Positions 50,128 through 58,658 of a DNA stretch of 64,000 nucleotides are shown here, piece after piece. Numbering within the stretch: the stretch's first letter is position 1; each line of letters starts with the position of its first letter. Where the stretch lies: contig CAVSJO010000004.1 of NCBI GenBank assembly GCA_963728445.1, forward strand, positions 496,001 through 560,000, read 5' to 3'. This DNA comes from CAVSJO01 sp963728445. Its GTDB lineage: Bacteria > Gemmatimonadota > Gemmatimonadetes > Longimicrobiales > RSA9. The notes under the pieces were generated by a model. The model saw nothing but the letters and a program-made list of their open reading frames with translations. It did not search any database and was not told where the DNA came from. The position numbers were made by a program, and so were the translations under genes.

Positions 50128-50972
50128 GAGCGCATCCCCCCGCCCGTCAGCTCCTCGGCCTGTCGCTCTTCCTGCGCCCGCTCGGCGCGTCTCAGCGCGG
50201 CCTCCCGGCGCTGCTCCGCGCGCGCCCGCCTGCGCTCGACCATCGCCGCCAGACCGATCCCCAGCTCATACAGGAAGATCAGCGGAAACATCATGAATAC
50301 GGTCAGGACGATCATGTCGCCCGGTGTGATCACCGCGGCGACGGCAGTCGAGACGACGATGGCGATGCGCCGCTGCTTCCGCAGCATCGCCGCGCTCACG
50401 ATCCCGAGAATCGCCAGGACCAGGATGACGACCGGCAGCTCGAAGATCAGCCCGAACGCCAGCAGCAGCTTCACCACGAACCCGAGGTAGGGTCCGGCGG
50501 TGATCATCGGCGCCAGCGTCGCCTCCTGGAACCCCATCATGAACCGGAGCGTCGCCGGCAGTGCCGCAAAATAGGCGAGGGCCGTCCCCATCAGGAAGAG
50601 CACCACGCCCATGGCGAACGCCGGCAGGATCGCCCGCTTCTCGCGCTTGTGCAGCGCGGGTGAGAGGAACGCCCACACCTCGTAGAAGACGACGGGAGAG
50701 GCGAGGATCAGGCCCAGTGTGAGCCCCAGTTTCATGGTGAGGAAGAAGGGATCCGCCGGACTCAGGTAGTTCAGCTTGTTGCCCGACAGATACGGCAGGA
50801 TGGGCCGGATCAGAAGCGTGAGCACGTCGAACTTCGAGACGATGACGAAGCCGACGACGGCGCCGACGACGGCCGCGGCCAGGGCCCGGATCAGCCTCCA
50901 GCGCAGCTCCTCCAGGTGGTCGAGAAACGGCATCTCGACCGGCTTCTCGCCCGACCGGTTCCGGAACCTCAT
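50124..50972 (-). CDS. tatC: Sec-independent translocase subunit TatC
   Basis: Core receptor of the twin-arginine translocase. The 282-residue protein has MPFLDHLEELRWRLIRALAA at the N-terminal cytoplasmic end, DPFFLTMKLGLTLGLILASP, WAFLSPALHKREKRAILPAF and GIVSAAMLRKQRRIAIV. Six membrane helices are expected. The C-terminal tail is a basic/acidic helix (RRARAEQRREAALRRAERAQ). It overlaps nrdR by ATGA and lptD by GTGA. Confidence 0.96.
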   Translation of the reverse strand: MRFRNRSGEKPVEMPFLDHLEELRWRLIRALAAAVVGAVVGFVIVSKFDVLTLLIRPILPYLSGNKLNYLSPADPFFLTMKLGLTLGLILASPVVFYEVWAFLSPALHKREKRAILPAFAMGVVLFLMGTALAYFAALPATLRFMMGFQEATLAPMITAGPYLGFVVKLLLAFGLIFELPVVILVLAILGIVSAAMLRKQRRIAIVVSTAVAAVITPGDMIVLTVFMMFPLIFLYELGIGLAAMVERRRARAEQRREAALRRAERAQEERQAEELTGGGMRS

Positions 50973-51475
50973 TCGACCTCGAGCGGGAGCTCCGCCTGAT
51001 TCTCGTTCAGCGCCTGGCGGGCCCGGCGTGCCTGCAGGTCCCTCACTTCATCGTAGAACTCGTCGAGGTCCTGGAAGTCCCTATAGACCGACGCGAAGCG
51101 AACGTAGGCGATGTGGTCCATCGCCTTCAGCCGGTCCATCACGAGCTCGCCGATGTCCCGGCTCTGGACCTCCCCGGGTCCCCGCTCGTTCAGCTCATCC
51201 TCGACGGAGTCGGCCAGCGACTCGATCTCGGCCACGGAGACGGGCCGCTTCGCGCACGAGAGCAGCACCGCACGAACGAGCTTCTGACGGTCGAACGGCT
51301 CCAGCGCGCCGTCACGCTTCTTGACCTGGAGCGCCCGCTCCTCGACGTACTCGTACGTCGTGAAGCGACGAAGGCACGCCAGGCATTCGCGGCGTCGCCG
51401 TACCGCCCCACCCTCCCGGCTGGTCCGGGTGTCCACCACCCGGTCCTCGGTCTGGTGACAGTAGGGACAGCGCAC
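50969..51475 (-). CDS. nrdR: Transcriptional repressor NrdR
   Basis: Represses ribonucleotide reductase genes in response to dATP/ATP. The 168-residue protein has the zinc ribbon (Cys3, Cys6, Cys31, Cys34) and a full ATP-cone domain (VKKRDGALEPFDRQKLVRAV). The last residues (QARRARQALNENQAELPLEVE region) are a small extra tail. No nrd genes or NrdR boxes are recognised in the window. Coupled to tatC. Confidence 0.95.
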   Translation of the reverse strand: MRCPYCHQTEDRVVDTRTSREGGAVRRRRECLACLRRFTTYEYVEERALQVKKRDGALEPFDRQKLVRAVLLSCAKRPVSVAEIESLADSVEDELNERGPGEVQSRDIGELVMDRLKAMDHIAYVRFASVYRDFQDLDEFYDEVRDLQARRARQALNENQAELPLEVE

Positions 51476-51484
51476 GTCGCTTCA

Positions 51485-52309
51485 CTACCGCGGCAGATGG
51501 CTGAGGGCCTCGGTCGCCATCCGCGCTTCATCGGACTTCGGCCAGCCGGCCACCACGCGCCGGAAGTAGTCCCGCGCCCTCTGATTGTTTCCGCGCTCCT
51601 GCGCGATGACGCCCGCCCGGTACAGCGCGCCGGGCGCCCGGGCGGAGCCGGGGAACATCTCCACGACCTGCTCGAGGGCGTGCAGGGCGTTCTCGAAGTC
51701 GCCATCGCGGTAGTACGTCTCCGCGATCCCGAACTGCGCGTCCGGCGCCCGGGGGCTGTCCGGATGGTCCTGGACGATCTGCTGGAACGCAGCCCGGGCC
51801 GTCCCGGTGGCGCCGCGCTCCAGGTTCGCCTGGGCCGCCGCGTAGAGCTGCTCGACACCGCTCGAGTCCGTCGCCGCGCCGGCGGGCGCGGGGGCGCCAG
51901 CGGTCGTGTCGACGCCACCGGGCGCGGCCATGCGGACGTTGCGCTCCGCGATCTGCTCGCGCAGCTCCTGGACGCGACGCTGACTCTGCCCCGTGAGCTC
52001 CTGGATCTGCAGGTGCTCCTGCTCCATCTGCGAGAGCTGGTTGCCCAGGTCGCCGCGCAGGCGCGAGATCGCATCCAGCGTCACCGCGGCGGTATCGGCC
52101 AGCGCCCGGTTCTGGCGCTGCACGACGCTCAGCAGCGAGTCCTGCTGCCGCCTCAGCTCGACGATCTCGCCCCGGAGGTCCCGCACGTCCCGCTTCGTCG
52201 CGCACGCGCCCAGCGGCACGAACGCGAGCAGCGCGAGCAGCGCCGTCCTCGTTCGTACCACCGGTCGCCGCCGGTCCGGAAGCGGGGGTCCCCCGTTTCG
52301 GCTCTGCAT
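51485..52309 (-). CDS. cpoB: Tol-Pal system coordinator CpoB (YbgF)
   Basis: A 274-residue lipoprotein-type protein. The signal ends in LLAFVPLGAC, a lipobox. Residues about 40-130 form a coiled coil (LRGEIVELRRQQDSLLSVVQ, SQRRVQELREQIAERNVRM). Three TPR units follow from 150 (EQLYAAAQANLERGATGTAR, DAQFGIAETYYRDGDFENAL, ALYRAGVIAQERGNNQRARD). This is the YbgF/CpoB order. E. coli CpoB is soluble, so a lipid anchor is a variation. GGAGAAGG lies before the ATG. Confidence 0.92.
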   Translation of the reverse strand: MQSRNGGPPLPDRRRPVVRTRTALLALLAFVPLGACATKRDVRDLRGEIVELRRQQDSLLSVVQRQNRALADTAAVTLDAISRLRGDLGNQLSQMEQEHLQIQELTGQSQRRVQELREQIAERNVRMAAPGGVDTTAGAPAPAGAATDSSGVEQLYAAAQANLERGATGTARAAFQQIVQDHPDSPRAPDAQFGIAETYYRDGDFENALHALEQVVEMFPGSARAPGALYRAGVIAQERGNNQRARDYFRRVVAGWPKSDEARMATEALSHLPR

Positions 52310-52324
52310 GGATCCGCCCTTCTC

Positions 52325-52903
52325 CTACTTCGTGGCCGGGGTGAGTGAGTCGCCGCCCGCCGTGATGGTGAATTCGTCGCGCCGGTTCTGCGCGTACGCC
52401 GCCTCGTCGTGGCCCTGCGCGATCGGGCGCTCCTCCCCGAACGTGACCACGTCGAAGCGCGTCGCCTCGAGGCCGTAGTTCACGAGGAAGTCCTTGGCTG
52501 CCTGAGCCCGCCGCATGCCGAGCGCGAGGTTGTACTCCACGGAGCCCCGCTCATCGGCGTGACCGGCGATGCGCAGCTTCACGTCCGGGTTCGTCCGCAG
52601 GACGGACACCTTGTCCATCAGCTTGCTCTGGGCCTCCGGGACGATCGTCGACTCGTCGTATTTGAAGTGGATCGTCTCCGTGAGCGCCTGCCGCGCCCGC
52701 TCGGCCGCCTCCCGCGCCCGCGCCTCGGCCGCCTGGCGAGCGGCCTCTTCCTGACGGGCACGCTCCTCCGCGGCGCGGCGCGCCGCATCGTCGTCGGTCT
52801 GTACCGCGGGCTGCGGCGTCGGCGCTTCCGGCTTCTTCTTCGAGCATCCGACGAGCGCCACGCTCCCCAACAGCCCCAGCACCATCATCCTGCGACCGTT
52901 CAT
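52325..52903 (-). CDS. pal: Peptidoglycan-associated lipoprotein Pal
   Basis: A 192-residue OmpA-like lipoprotein. The lipobox is LVGCSKK (Cys20). A charged Ala/Arg/Glu helix (about 40-73) is followed by the OmpA domain: IHFKYDESTIVPEAQSKLMD, LRIAGHADERGSVEYNLALG, RAQAAKDFLVNYG. The peptidoglycan-binding Asp and Arg are in GHADERGSVEYN. The extra helical linker is longer than usual. Sits between tolB and cpoB as expected. Confidence 0.95.
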   Translation of the reverse strand: MNGRRMMVLGLLGSVALVGCSKKKPEAPTPQPAVQTDDDAARRAAEERARQEEAARQAAEARAREAAERARQALTETIHFKYDESTIVPEAQSKLMDKVSVLRTNPDVKLRIAGHADERGSVEYNLALGMRRAQAAKDFLVNYGLEATRFDVVTFGEERPIAQGHDEAAYAQNRRDEFTITAGGDSLTPATK

Positions 52904-52945
52904 CGGGTCACCTCTCCACCTGAAGGAAATTGACGGCGGGCTTCG

Positions 52946-54313
52946 TCACCCGCCCGCTCCCGCGGCCGCCGCGCTCCGCAGCGTCGGCGACCAGTCCGGC
53001 AGCTCGTACCTCCCACCCCCCGCGGCCAGTGGCCGCAGGCGACCGGTCACGCTGTCGATCACGTACAGACCCTGCTTCCCGCTGCGGATGCCGGCGAAGA
53101 CGATGTGCCGCCCGTCGGGGGCCCAGCTCGGGTCCTCGCTGCGTCCGTCGTCGGTGATCTGCTGCACCGTCGCGCCCGGCTTCGACGCGTCGGCGATCAT
53201 GATCTGGAACTCGCCCCGCGAGCGCCCGTGAAACACCACGAGGGAACCGGTCGGCTGCCAATCGGGCGAAGTGTAGTACCCGGGCTCCCCGTACACAAAC
53301 GGGGACAGCAGCGTCGCATCGCCCCCGTCCGCGTTCATCACGTAGATCTGCGGCTGACCGAGGCGGTTGGAGTTGAAGGCGATGCGCCGGCCGTCGGGTG
53401 AGAACGTCGGCGACATGTCGTCCCGAGGGCCGCCCGTGAGGCGCTTGAGGCAGCAGTCGGTGGAGGCATCGTAGGAGTAGATCCGCGTCGCGTTGTTCTC
53501 CCAGCGACTGTAGGCGACGTGGCGGCCGTCCGGCGCCCACGCCGGCGCGTACGTCAGTCCCGGGCTCTGCACGATCACGTCCGGACGACCGCCGTCGCCG
53601 CCCGCGCCGGAGAGGGGCATTGCCAGGATCCGGGACACGTTGCGATCGGGTTCGTAGATCGAATACGCGATGCCGCTTCCGTCCCACTTCCACACGGGCG
53701 AGAGGACCATCCCGGATCCGCTCGCGACGCGGTGCAGGTTCTCGCCGTCGGAGTCGACCATCAGCAGGCGGTCGCCGTCGGGTCCCGTCTGGCGGAAGAC
53801 GATGCGGCTCGCCGCCCCCCCCGGCTGGCCTGTCGCCCAGCGGACGACCTCGTCCGAGACGGCGTGGGCGGCCATGCGGAACCCGTCGTCGTTGGCGGGC
53901 GGCAGCTCGAAGGCCTGCAGCTTCTTGACGTTCCCGTAGACCACGTCGTGGAGTGCGACCCGCAGCGTGTAGCCGCTCGAGCTCGGCTGGAGCTGACCCG
54001 TCACCAGGAAGACGACACCCAGGTCGTTCCACGCCTTGTAGTCGACGGACCCGCCGGCGAGGCCGAGAGGCGTCGTCGCCATCTCGAAGCGGTCGCTGTA
54101 GTCCAGGTCCCGGCGCAGGATGTCGTAGACGCGGTCGGAGACGTTCCCGGCGATGCCCTGGGCCTCCACGGGCCGGACGGCCAGCTTCGGCCGATACCCC
54201 GTCTTGTAGATGAACCCGAGTCGGACGCCCTGCGGGACCTTGTCCTCCTGCCCGCGCGCGGGCGTGGGCAGGAACAGCGGGAGCAGGAGCATGAAGAGGA
54301 GCGTACGGCGCAT
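52946..54313 (-). CDS. tolB: Tol-Pal system protein TolB
   Basis: A 455-residue periplasmic beta-propeller. Signal: LLFMLLLPLFLPTPARG. N-terminal domain (residues about 25-150), then six PD40-type propeller blades with repeated SPxWxPDG-like motifs (APAWAPDGRHVAYSR, SPTFSPDGRRIAFNS, EDPSWAPDGRHIVFAG). The ATG at 54313 puts the signal peptide at the start. A GTG at 54394 would overlap the tonB stop as GTGA, and would put 27 extra residues before the signal; neither has a clear ribosome site. Confidence 0.93.
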   Translation of the reverse strand: MRRTLLFMLLLPLFLPTPARGQEDKVPQGVRLGFIYKTGYRPKLAVRPVEAQGIAGNVSDRVYDILRRDLDYSDRFEMATTPLGLAGGSVDYKAWNDLGVVFLVTGQLQPSSSGYTLRVALHDVVYGNVKKLQAFELPPANDDGFRMAAHAVSDEVVRWATGQPGGAASRIVFRQTGPDGDRLLMVDSDGENLHRVASGSGMVLSPVWKWDGSGIAYSIYEPDRNVSRILAMPLSGAGGDGGRPDVIVQSPGLTYAPAWAPDGRHVAYSRWENNATRIYSYDASTDCCLKRLTGGPRDDMSPTFSPDGRRIAFNSNRLGQPQIYVMNADGGDATLLSPFVYGEPGYYTSPDWQPTGSLVVFHGRSRGEFQIMIADASKPGATVQQITDDGRSEDPSWAPDGRHIVFAGIRSGKQGLYVIDSVTGRLRPLAAGGGRYELPDWSPTLRSAAAAGAGG

Positions 54314-54390
54314 CGACGTCCGGTGTACGGGTAGCGGATGAGGGTCGGCTGTTCTACCGCGACGGTCGGGGCCGGGGTTCCCTCCGGACC

Positions 54391-55125
54391 TCACGTCGCG
54401 GTGATGTGAAAGCTAACAGGCAGCCGGTCTCCTTCGAAGCCCTCCGGCAGCGCGCCGAAGGCGCCGCGCTTCCCGGCGACCTCCACGGCGCCCATGACCT
54501 GCAGGTCGAAGCCCGGATTCCCCGACTTCCGCACGATGCGGATGTCCGTGACGGCGCCGTCGCGATGGATCACAAAGTAGACCCACGCCTCGAGGTCCGG
54601 TGCCCCGTCCCAGCGGAAGTAGCGGCGCACCTGACGGACGATGTTCTCGAGGTACTCCGGATAGGCGAACGCCTCGCCTTCCAGGTCCACGTTCAGGTTG
54701 TCCCCGCCGGGGCTCCGGGCGTCCGGATTCGCGCCGCGCGACGGAGTGGGCTCCTTCTGCTCCGGGGCCGCCGCCGTTTCCTTGGGCTTCTCCGGCGCAG
54801 GCGTCGGCTCCGTCTTCTTCGGCTTCGGCTGCTCCTTCGGCTTCGGGGGAGCGGGCACCGGCTTCGCCTTCACCTCCGGCAGCTTCGGCTCCGGGGCCTC
54901 GATCTTCGGGCTCTCCGGCTCCGGCTTCGGCTGGGCGGCGGCCACGACGGCCGGCGTCGACGGCCCCGGCGCCTGCGGCGGAGGGGACACGATCTTGAGG
55001 CGGTAGACCCTGCCCGGCGGGATCTCCGGTCGCGCCTGGGCGCTCACCACGATGGCGCCGAGGAGGACGACGTGGAGGGCCACCGACGCGGCGACGGCGG
55101 CGCGGCCGGGTCCACGCCCGTTCAT
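54391..55125 (-). CDS. TonB-like / TolA-like protein
   Basis: A 244-residue protein with one N-terminal membrane helix (VAASVALHVVLLGAIVVSAQ). A Pro/Lys/Glu-rich periplasmic span follows (PKPEPESPKIEAPEPKLPEV, PKPKEQPKPKKTEPTPAPEK). The C-terminal TonB-type domain has YLENIVRQVRRYFRWDGAP and VYFVIHRDGAVTDIRIVRKS. It lies at the TolA position of the tol operon and probably does TolA's job. Overlaps tolR by ATGA. Confidence 0.85.
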   Translation of the reverse strand: MNGRGPGRAAVAASVALHVVLLGAIVVSAQARPEIPPGRVYRLKIVSPPPQAPGPSTPAVVAAAQPKPEPESPKIEAPEPKLPEVKAKPVPAPPKPKEQPKPKKTEPTPAPEKPKETAAAPEQKEPTPSRGANPDARSPGGDNLNVDLEGEAFAYPEYLENIVRQVRRYFRWDGAPDLEAWVYFVIHRDGAVTDIRIVRKSGNPGFDLQVMGAVEVAGKRGAFGALPEGFEGDRLPVSFHITAT

Positions 55126-55532
55126 CGTTTCTCCAGCTCCGGATCCGCGACGAGGCCCACCTCCGTCACGTCGAGCTGCTTCATCACGCCGATCACGCGC
55201 AGGACCTCACCGTAGGGCACGTTCGCGTCGCCCTTCACGTACGCGCTCTTCACGCCCTTGTTCTTGACGTACTCCGGGAAAGCGGACCGGAAGTCCTCGA
55301 TGGACGCGGTGGGCACGTCGCCGATGTAGATGCGGCCGTCCCGGGTCACGGTCACGATGACGCCCTCCGAGGAGGTGATCGGCGCGGCCGGCGCCTTCGG
55401 CAGCTCGACCTCGACGCCGCCCTGGAGGATGGGCGCGGTGATGATGAAGATGACCAGCAGCGTGAAGGCGACGTCCACCAGCGACGTGACGTTGACCTCC
55501 GCCATGTTCGGCAGGCCCCTGCGACGGCTCAC
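55122..55532 (-). CDS. tolR: ExbD/TolR family protein
   Basis: A 136-residue membrane protein with the pore-lining Asp in NVTSLVDVAFTLLVIFIITA (residues about 15-34), then a periplasmic domain (ITSSEGVIVTVTRDGRIYIG, AYVKGDANVPYGEVLRVIGV). The TolR/ExbD distinction rests on its place in the tol operon. Translationally coupled to the TonB-like gene. Confidence 0.93.
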   Translation of the reverse strand: MSRRRGLPNMAEVNVTSLVDVAFTLLVIFIITAPILQGGVEVELPKAPAAPITSSEGVIVTVTRDGRIYIGDVPTASIEDFRSAFPEYVKNKGVKSAYVKGDANVPYGEVLRVIGVMKQLDVTEVGLVADPELEKR

Positions 55533-55554
55533 GCTCCAAGCCCCCGCGCGCCCC

Positions 55555-56256
55555 TCACAGGCGGCCTTCCCGGGCGAGCGTGCCGATGAACTCGCTGGCG
55601 AAGCCCTCCAGCTCGCCGCTGAAGAAGTTCAGCCGGCTCACGAAGTAGTTGTACGCCATGACCGCAGGGATCGCGACGGTCAGGCCCGCGACCGTCGTCA
55701 CGAGCGCCTGCGCCACGCCCGGCGCGACGGCGCTGATGTTGGCGCTCCCGCTCCGGCTGATGCCGATGAACGCCTCCATCACGCCGATGACCGTGCCGAG
55801 CAGGCCGAGGAGGGGCGACACCGTCCCGATGACGGCCAGCCAGATCACGCCCGCGGAGAGCTCGTCCTGCTCCTCCGACTGCTCCTTCTCGAGCACGAGG
55901 CGCAGTGCCTGCAGCTGCGCTTCCGACAGGCCCGGCCCCGGCGGTGCGTTCTGACGCAGTGCCCCGGGCCGCAGCTCGCTGAAGAAGTTGATGCCGCGCC
56001 GGAAGACCCGGGTGTAGGCAGAGTCCTTCAGCTCCACCACCGTCCTGTACACGTCTTCGAGCCGCTGCGAGCGCTCCACCGCAGTCAGGAAATCGGAGCC
56101 TTCTCGCCTGAGTCTCCTGAACTGGCCGAACTTCCAGAAGATGATGATCCAGCTCGCGAGCGAGAACACCGCCAGCACGCCGATGATAACCTGCGTCGAG
56201 AGCCCGCCGTGTACGATCATGTCGATCGGGCCCGTCTGCGCCCCCGCCTGGATCAA
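55555..56256 (-). CDS. tolQ: Proton channel protein TolQ
   Basis: A 233-residue MotA/TolQ/ExbB protein with three membrane helices: VIIGVLAVFSLASWIIIFWK near the start, then IWLAVIGTVSPLLGLLGTVI and VTTVAGLTVAIPAVMAYNYF. A long cytoplasmic loop lies between them. The start is TTG at 56256: it makes a TTGA overlap with the epimerase stop and has a perfect GGAGGA six bases upstream. An internal ATG at residue 13 would start after the reading frame's ribosome site. Confidence 0.94.
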   Translation of the reverse strand: MIQAGAQTGPIDMIVHGGLSTQVIIGVLAVFSLASWIIIFWKFGQFRRLRREGSDFLTAVERSQRLEDVYRTVVELKDSAYTRVFRRGINFFSELRPGALRQNAPPGPGLSEAQLQALRLVLEKEQSEEQDELSAGVIWLAVIGTVSPLLGLLGTVIGVMEAFIGISRSGSANISAVAPGVAQALVTTVAGLTVAIPAVMAYNYFVSRLNFFSGELEGFASEFIGTLAREGRL

Positions 56257-57245
56257 TGGATTCCTCCGATTTTCTGTGTCGTGGTTCGTGCGATGTGATC
56301 GAACGTACGCCGCAGGCCTTCGTCGCGGTCCACTTCGGGCGCCCAGCCGAGTGCGCGGAGCCGGGACGTGTCGAGGCACGAGTGCCTCAGCTCCCCGGCC
56401 CGCTCCGGTGCCCGCTCCACCGGGACGGTGCGGCCGGAAACCTCCATCAGGGCGGCCGCGAGCTCGTTCACCGACGTCTCCCGGCCCGTCGCAACGTTGT
56501 AGGCCCGGGCGTCGATGCCGTCCGGCGCCGGCAGCGGAGCTTCGGCAACGAGCAGGTTCGCGGCCACGACGTCCCCGACGTAGACGTAGTCGCGCGTCTG
56601 CTCGCCGTCCCCGAACACCGTCAGCGGTCTCTCCTCGAGCAGCCGGCTCGAGAAGATGGCGACGACGCCCGCCTCCCCGTGGGGGTCCTGTCGCGGACCG
56701 TACACGTTCGAGTACCGAAGCGCCGCGTAGTCGAGGCCGTGCACCCGGGCGTAGTAATGCAGATAGTACTCCGCCGCCAGCTTCGTCACTCCGTACGGGG
56801 AGAAGGGGCCCTTCGGCGCGCTCTCCGGCGTCGGACGAACGTCCGGCTCCCCGTAGACCACGCCGCCGGAGGAGACGAACACGACGCGGCTCGTCCCGTG
56901 GCGCCGTGCGCACTCCAGAACGTTGAGCAGCCCGATCACGTTGATGCGCGCATCCAGACGCGGATCCGCGACCGAGCGTCGCACGTCGATCTGGGCGGCG
57001 TGGTGGCTCACGAGGTCGAACCCGCCGACCTCCCGGAAAAGCGAATCGAGCCCGTCGTCGGCGATGTCCATGACGACGAGCTCGGCTCCGTCCGGCACGT
57101 TGGTCCGCTTCCCCGACGACAGGTCGTCCACCACCCACACCCGGTCCCCCCGGGCGACGTGGGCTTCGGCCACATGTCCGCCGATGAACCCCGCGCCCCC
57201 CGTCACCAGCACACGTCTTCCGCTCACTCGCACTCCCCTCTGCAT
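56253..57245 (-). CDS. NAD-dependent epimerase/dehydratase, UDP-glucose 4-epimerase-like
   Basis: A 330-residue short-chain dehydrogenase of the extended type. It has VLVTGGAGFIGGHVAEAHVA (GxxGxxG), HHAAQIDVRRSV, VFVSSGGVVYG, the catalytic YGVTKLAAEYY (YxxxK), RYSNVYGPRQDP and RDYVYVGDVVAANLL. Similar to bacterial NDP-sugar 4-epimerases; the sugar is uncertain. It is coupled to tolQ (TTGA), so it may supply a sugar for the outer surface. Confidence 0.86.
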   Translation of the reverse strand: MQRGVRVSGRRVLVTGGAGFIGGHVAEAHVARGDRVWVVDDLSSGKRTNVPDGAELVVMDIADDGLDSLFREVGGFDLVSHHAAQIDVRRSVADPRLDARINVIGLLNVLECARRHGTSRVVFVSSGGVVYGEPDVRPTPESAPKGPFSPYGVTKLAAEYYLHYYARVHGLDYAALRYSNVYGPRQDPHGEAGVVAIFSSRLLEERPLTVFGDGEQTRDYVYVGDVVAANLLVAEAPLPAPDGIDARAYNVATGRETSVNELAAALMEVSGRTVPVERAPERAGELRHSCLDTSRLRALGWAPEVDRDEGLRRTFDHIARTTTQKIGGIH

Positions 57246-57266
57246 GGAAACGCCCGGTCTCGGGCC

Positions 57267-58658
57267 TTACGCGCTCTTCTGCCGAACCTGCCGGTCCTCC
57301 TCCGCGCCCTTCCCCTCCCCGGCCGTGCTCTCGTCTGCTTCGGCCGCCTTCGGGCGTGCGGCGGCGCCCTCCTCCCCGTCCAGGCCGAACAGGTAGCGCG
57401 CCGCCTCCAGGACCGCCGCACTCCGTCCGTCCCCCGCCGCCGCCCGCAGCCGGACCGTCGGCTCGTGCAGGAACTTGTTCATGAGCTGACGGGACAGCGC
57501 CTCCACGGCCTCCCGCTCGGCCTCGTCGAGGTGCGACAGCCGCCGCAGCGCCTTCTCCAGCACTTCGATTCGAACGGCCTCCGCGTCCTCCCGGATCGAA
57601 CGGATCACCGGTACCACCCCCAGCGCGGCGTACCACTGCCAGAAGTCGTCGAGGGATGCGGCCACCAGCGCCTCCGCCGCCGCGATCTCCGCCTGACGCC
57701 GCTCCAGGTTCGCGTCCACGATGTGCTGCAGGTCGTCGATATCGTAGTGGAACACGTTGTCGATGTCGCCCACCGCCGGGTCCACGTCCCGCGGGATCGC
57801 CATGTCGATGATGAAGAGCGGGCGGCGGGGGCCGTTGGGCAGCGCGCGCATGATCAGCTCTTTCGTCACCACCGGAACGGGAGACGACGTCGCCGTGGCC
57901 AGGATGTCCACGTGCTCGAGAGACTCGGCGATGCGTTCCAGCGGCAGCGTCGTCGCCCCGACCCGCGCCGCCAGCTCCACCGCCCGGGACTCCGTGCGGT
58001 TCGCCACGACGACGCTCTTGATGCCTTCGCTGTTCAGGCACTCGATGGCGAGCTCGCTCATGTCTCCCGCGCCCAGCACCAGCGCACGCCGGCCCCGCAG
58101 CGCCCCGAAGATCTTCCGGGCCAGCTCCACGGCCGCCGACGGGATCGACGCCGCGCCTGTCCCCAGCGCCGTGCGGCTGCGCACCTCCCCGCCCACGTAC
58201 AGCGCAGTGTGGAAGAGGCGCGACAGCACCGGCCCCACCACCCGCGGCTCACCATCCAGCGCCGCCGCCTGCTCGTACGCGTCCTTCACCTGCCCCTGGA
58301 TCTGGGCCTCGCCCAGGATCATCGATTCCAGGCTCGAGACCACCCGGAACAGGTGCCGGGCCGCCTCCCGGTCCCGGCGGCAGTAGAAGTATCCCGACGC
58401 CGCCTCGGCGTCCATCCCGGCCGCCCGGGCCAGCAGCGGGATCGCGGCCCCGATCGGGTCCGACTCCCGCGGCAGAAGCAGGTAGAACTCGGTTCGATTG
58501 CAGGTGGAGAGGAGCACCGCCTCGGACGCCAGGCCCGAGCCGACCATCTCCCGGAGCGCCCGTGCCCGGTTCTCCGGGTTCAGCGCGAAGCGCTCTCGCA
58601 CCTCCACGGAGGCGGTGTGATGGCTGACGCCGACGACGGCGAGGGAGACACGGTCCAT
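57267..58658 (-). CDS. hemA: Glutamyl-tRNA reductase
   Basis: First step of the C5 haem pathway. The 463-residue protein has VVGVSHHTASVEVRERFAL, LLSTCNRTEFYLLL with the catalytic Cys, LEAQIQGQ-type ILGEAQIQGQVKDAYEQA, RRALVLGAGDMSELAIECL (NADPH site) and a C-terminal dimer helix region. The tail (GAAARPKAAEADESTAGEGK) is disordered. Its ATG shares one base with the ccsA stop (TGATG). Confidence 0.96.
   Translation of the reverse strand: MDRVSLAVVGVSHHTASVEVRERFALNPENRARALREMVGSGLASEAVLLSTCNRTEFYLLLPRESDPIGAAIPLLARAAGMDAEAASGYFYCRRDREAARHLFRVVSSLESMILGEAQIQGQVKDAYEQAAALDGEPRVVGPVLSRLFHTALYVGGEVRSRTALGTGAASIPSAAVELARKIFGALRGRRALVLGAGDMSELAIECLNSEGIKSVVVANRTESRAVELAARVGATTLPLERIAESLEHVDILATATSSPVPVVTKELIMRALPNGPRRPLFIIDMAIPRDVDPAVGDIDNVFHYDIDDLQHIVDANLERRQAEIAAAEALVAASLDDFWQWYAALGVVPVIRSIREDAEAVRIEVLEKALRRLSHLDEAEREAVEALSRQLMNKFLHEPTVRLRAAAGDGRSAAVLEAARYLFGLDGEEGAAARPKAAEADESTAGEGKGAEEDRQVRQKSA

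Noticed and set aside
55555..58041. An 828-residue fusion that ends in TolQ
   Set aside because: The sequence before residue 596 is an out-of-frame reading of the epimerase and hemA. The TTG start with GGAGGA at 56256 gives a normal TolQ.
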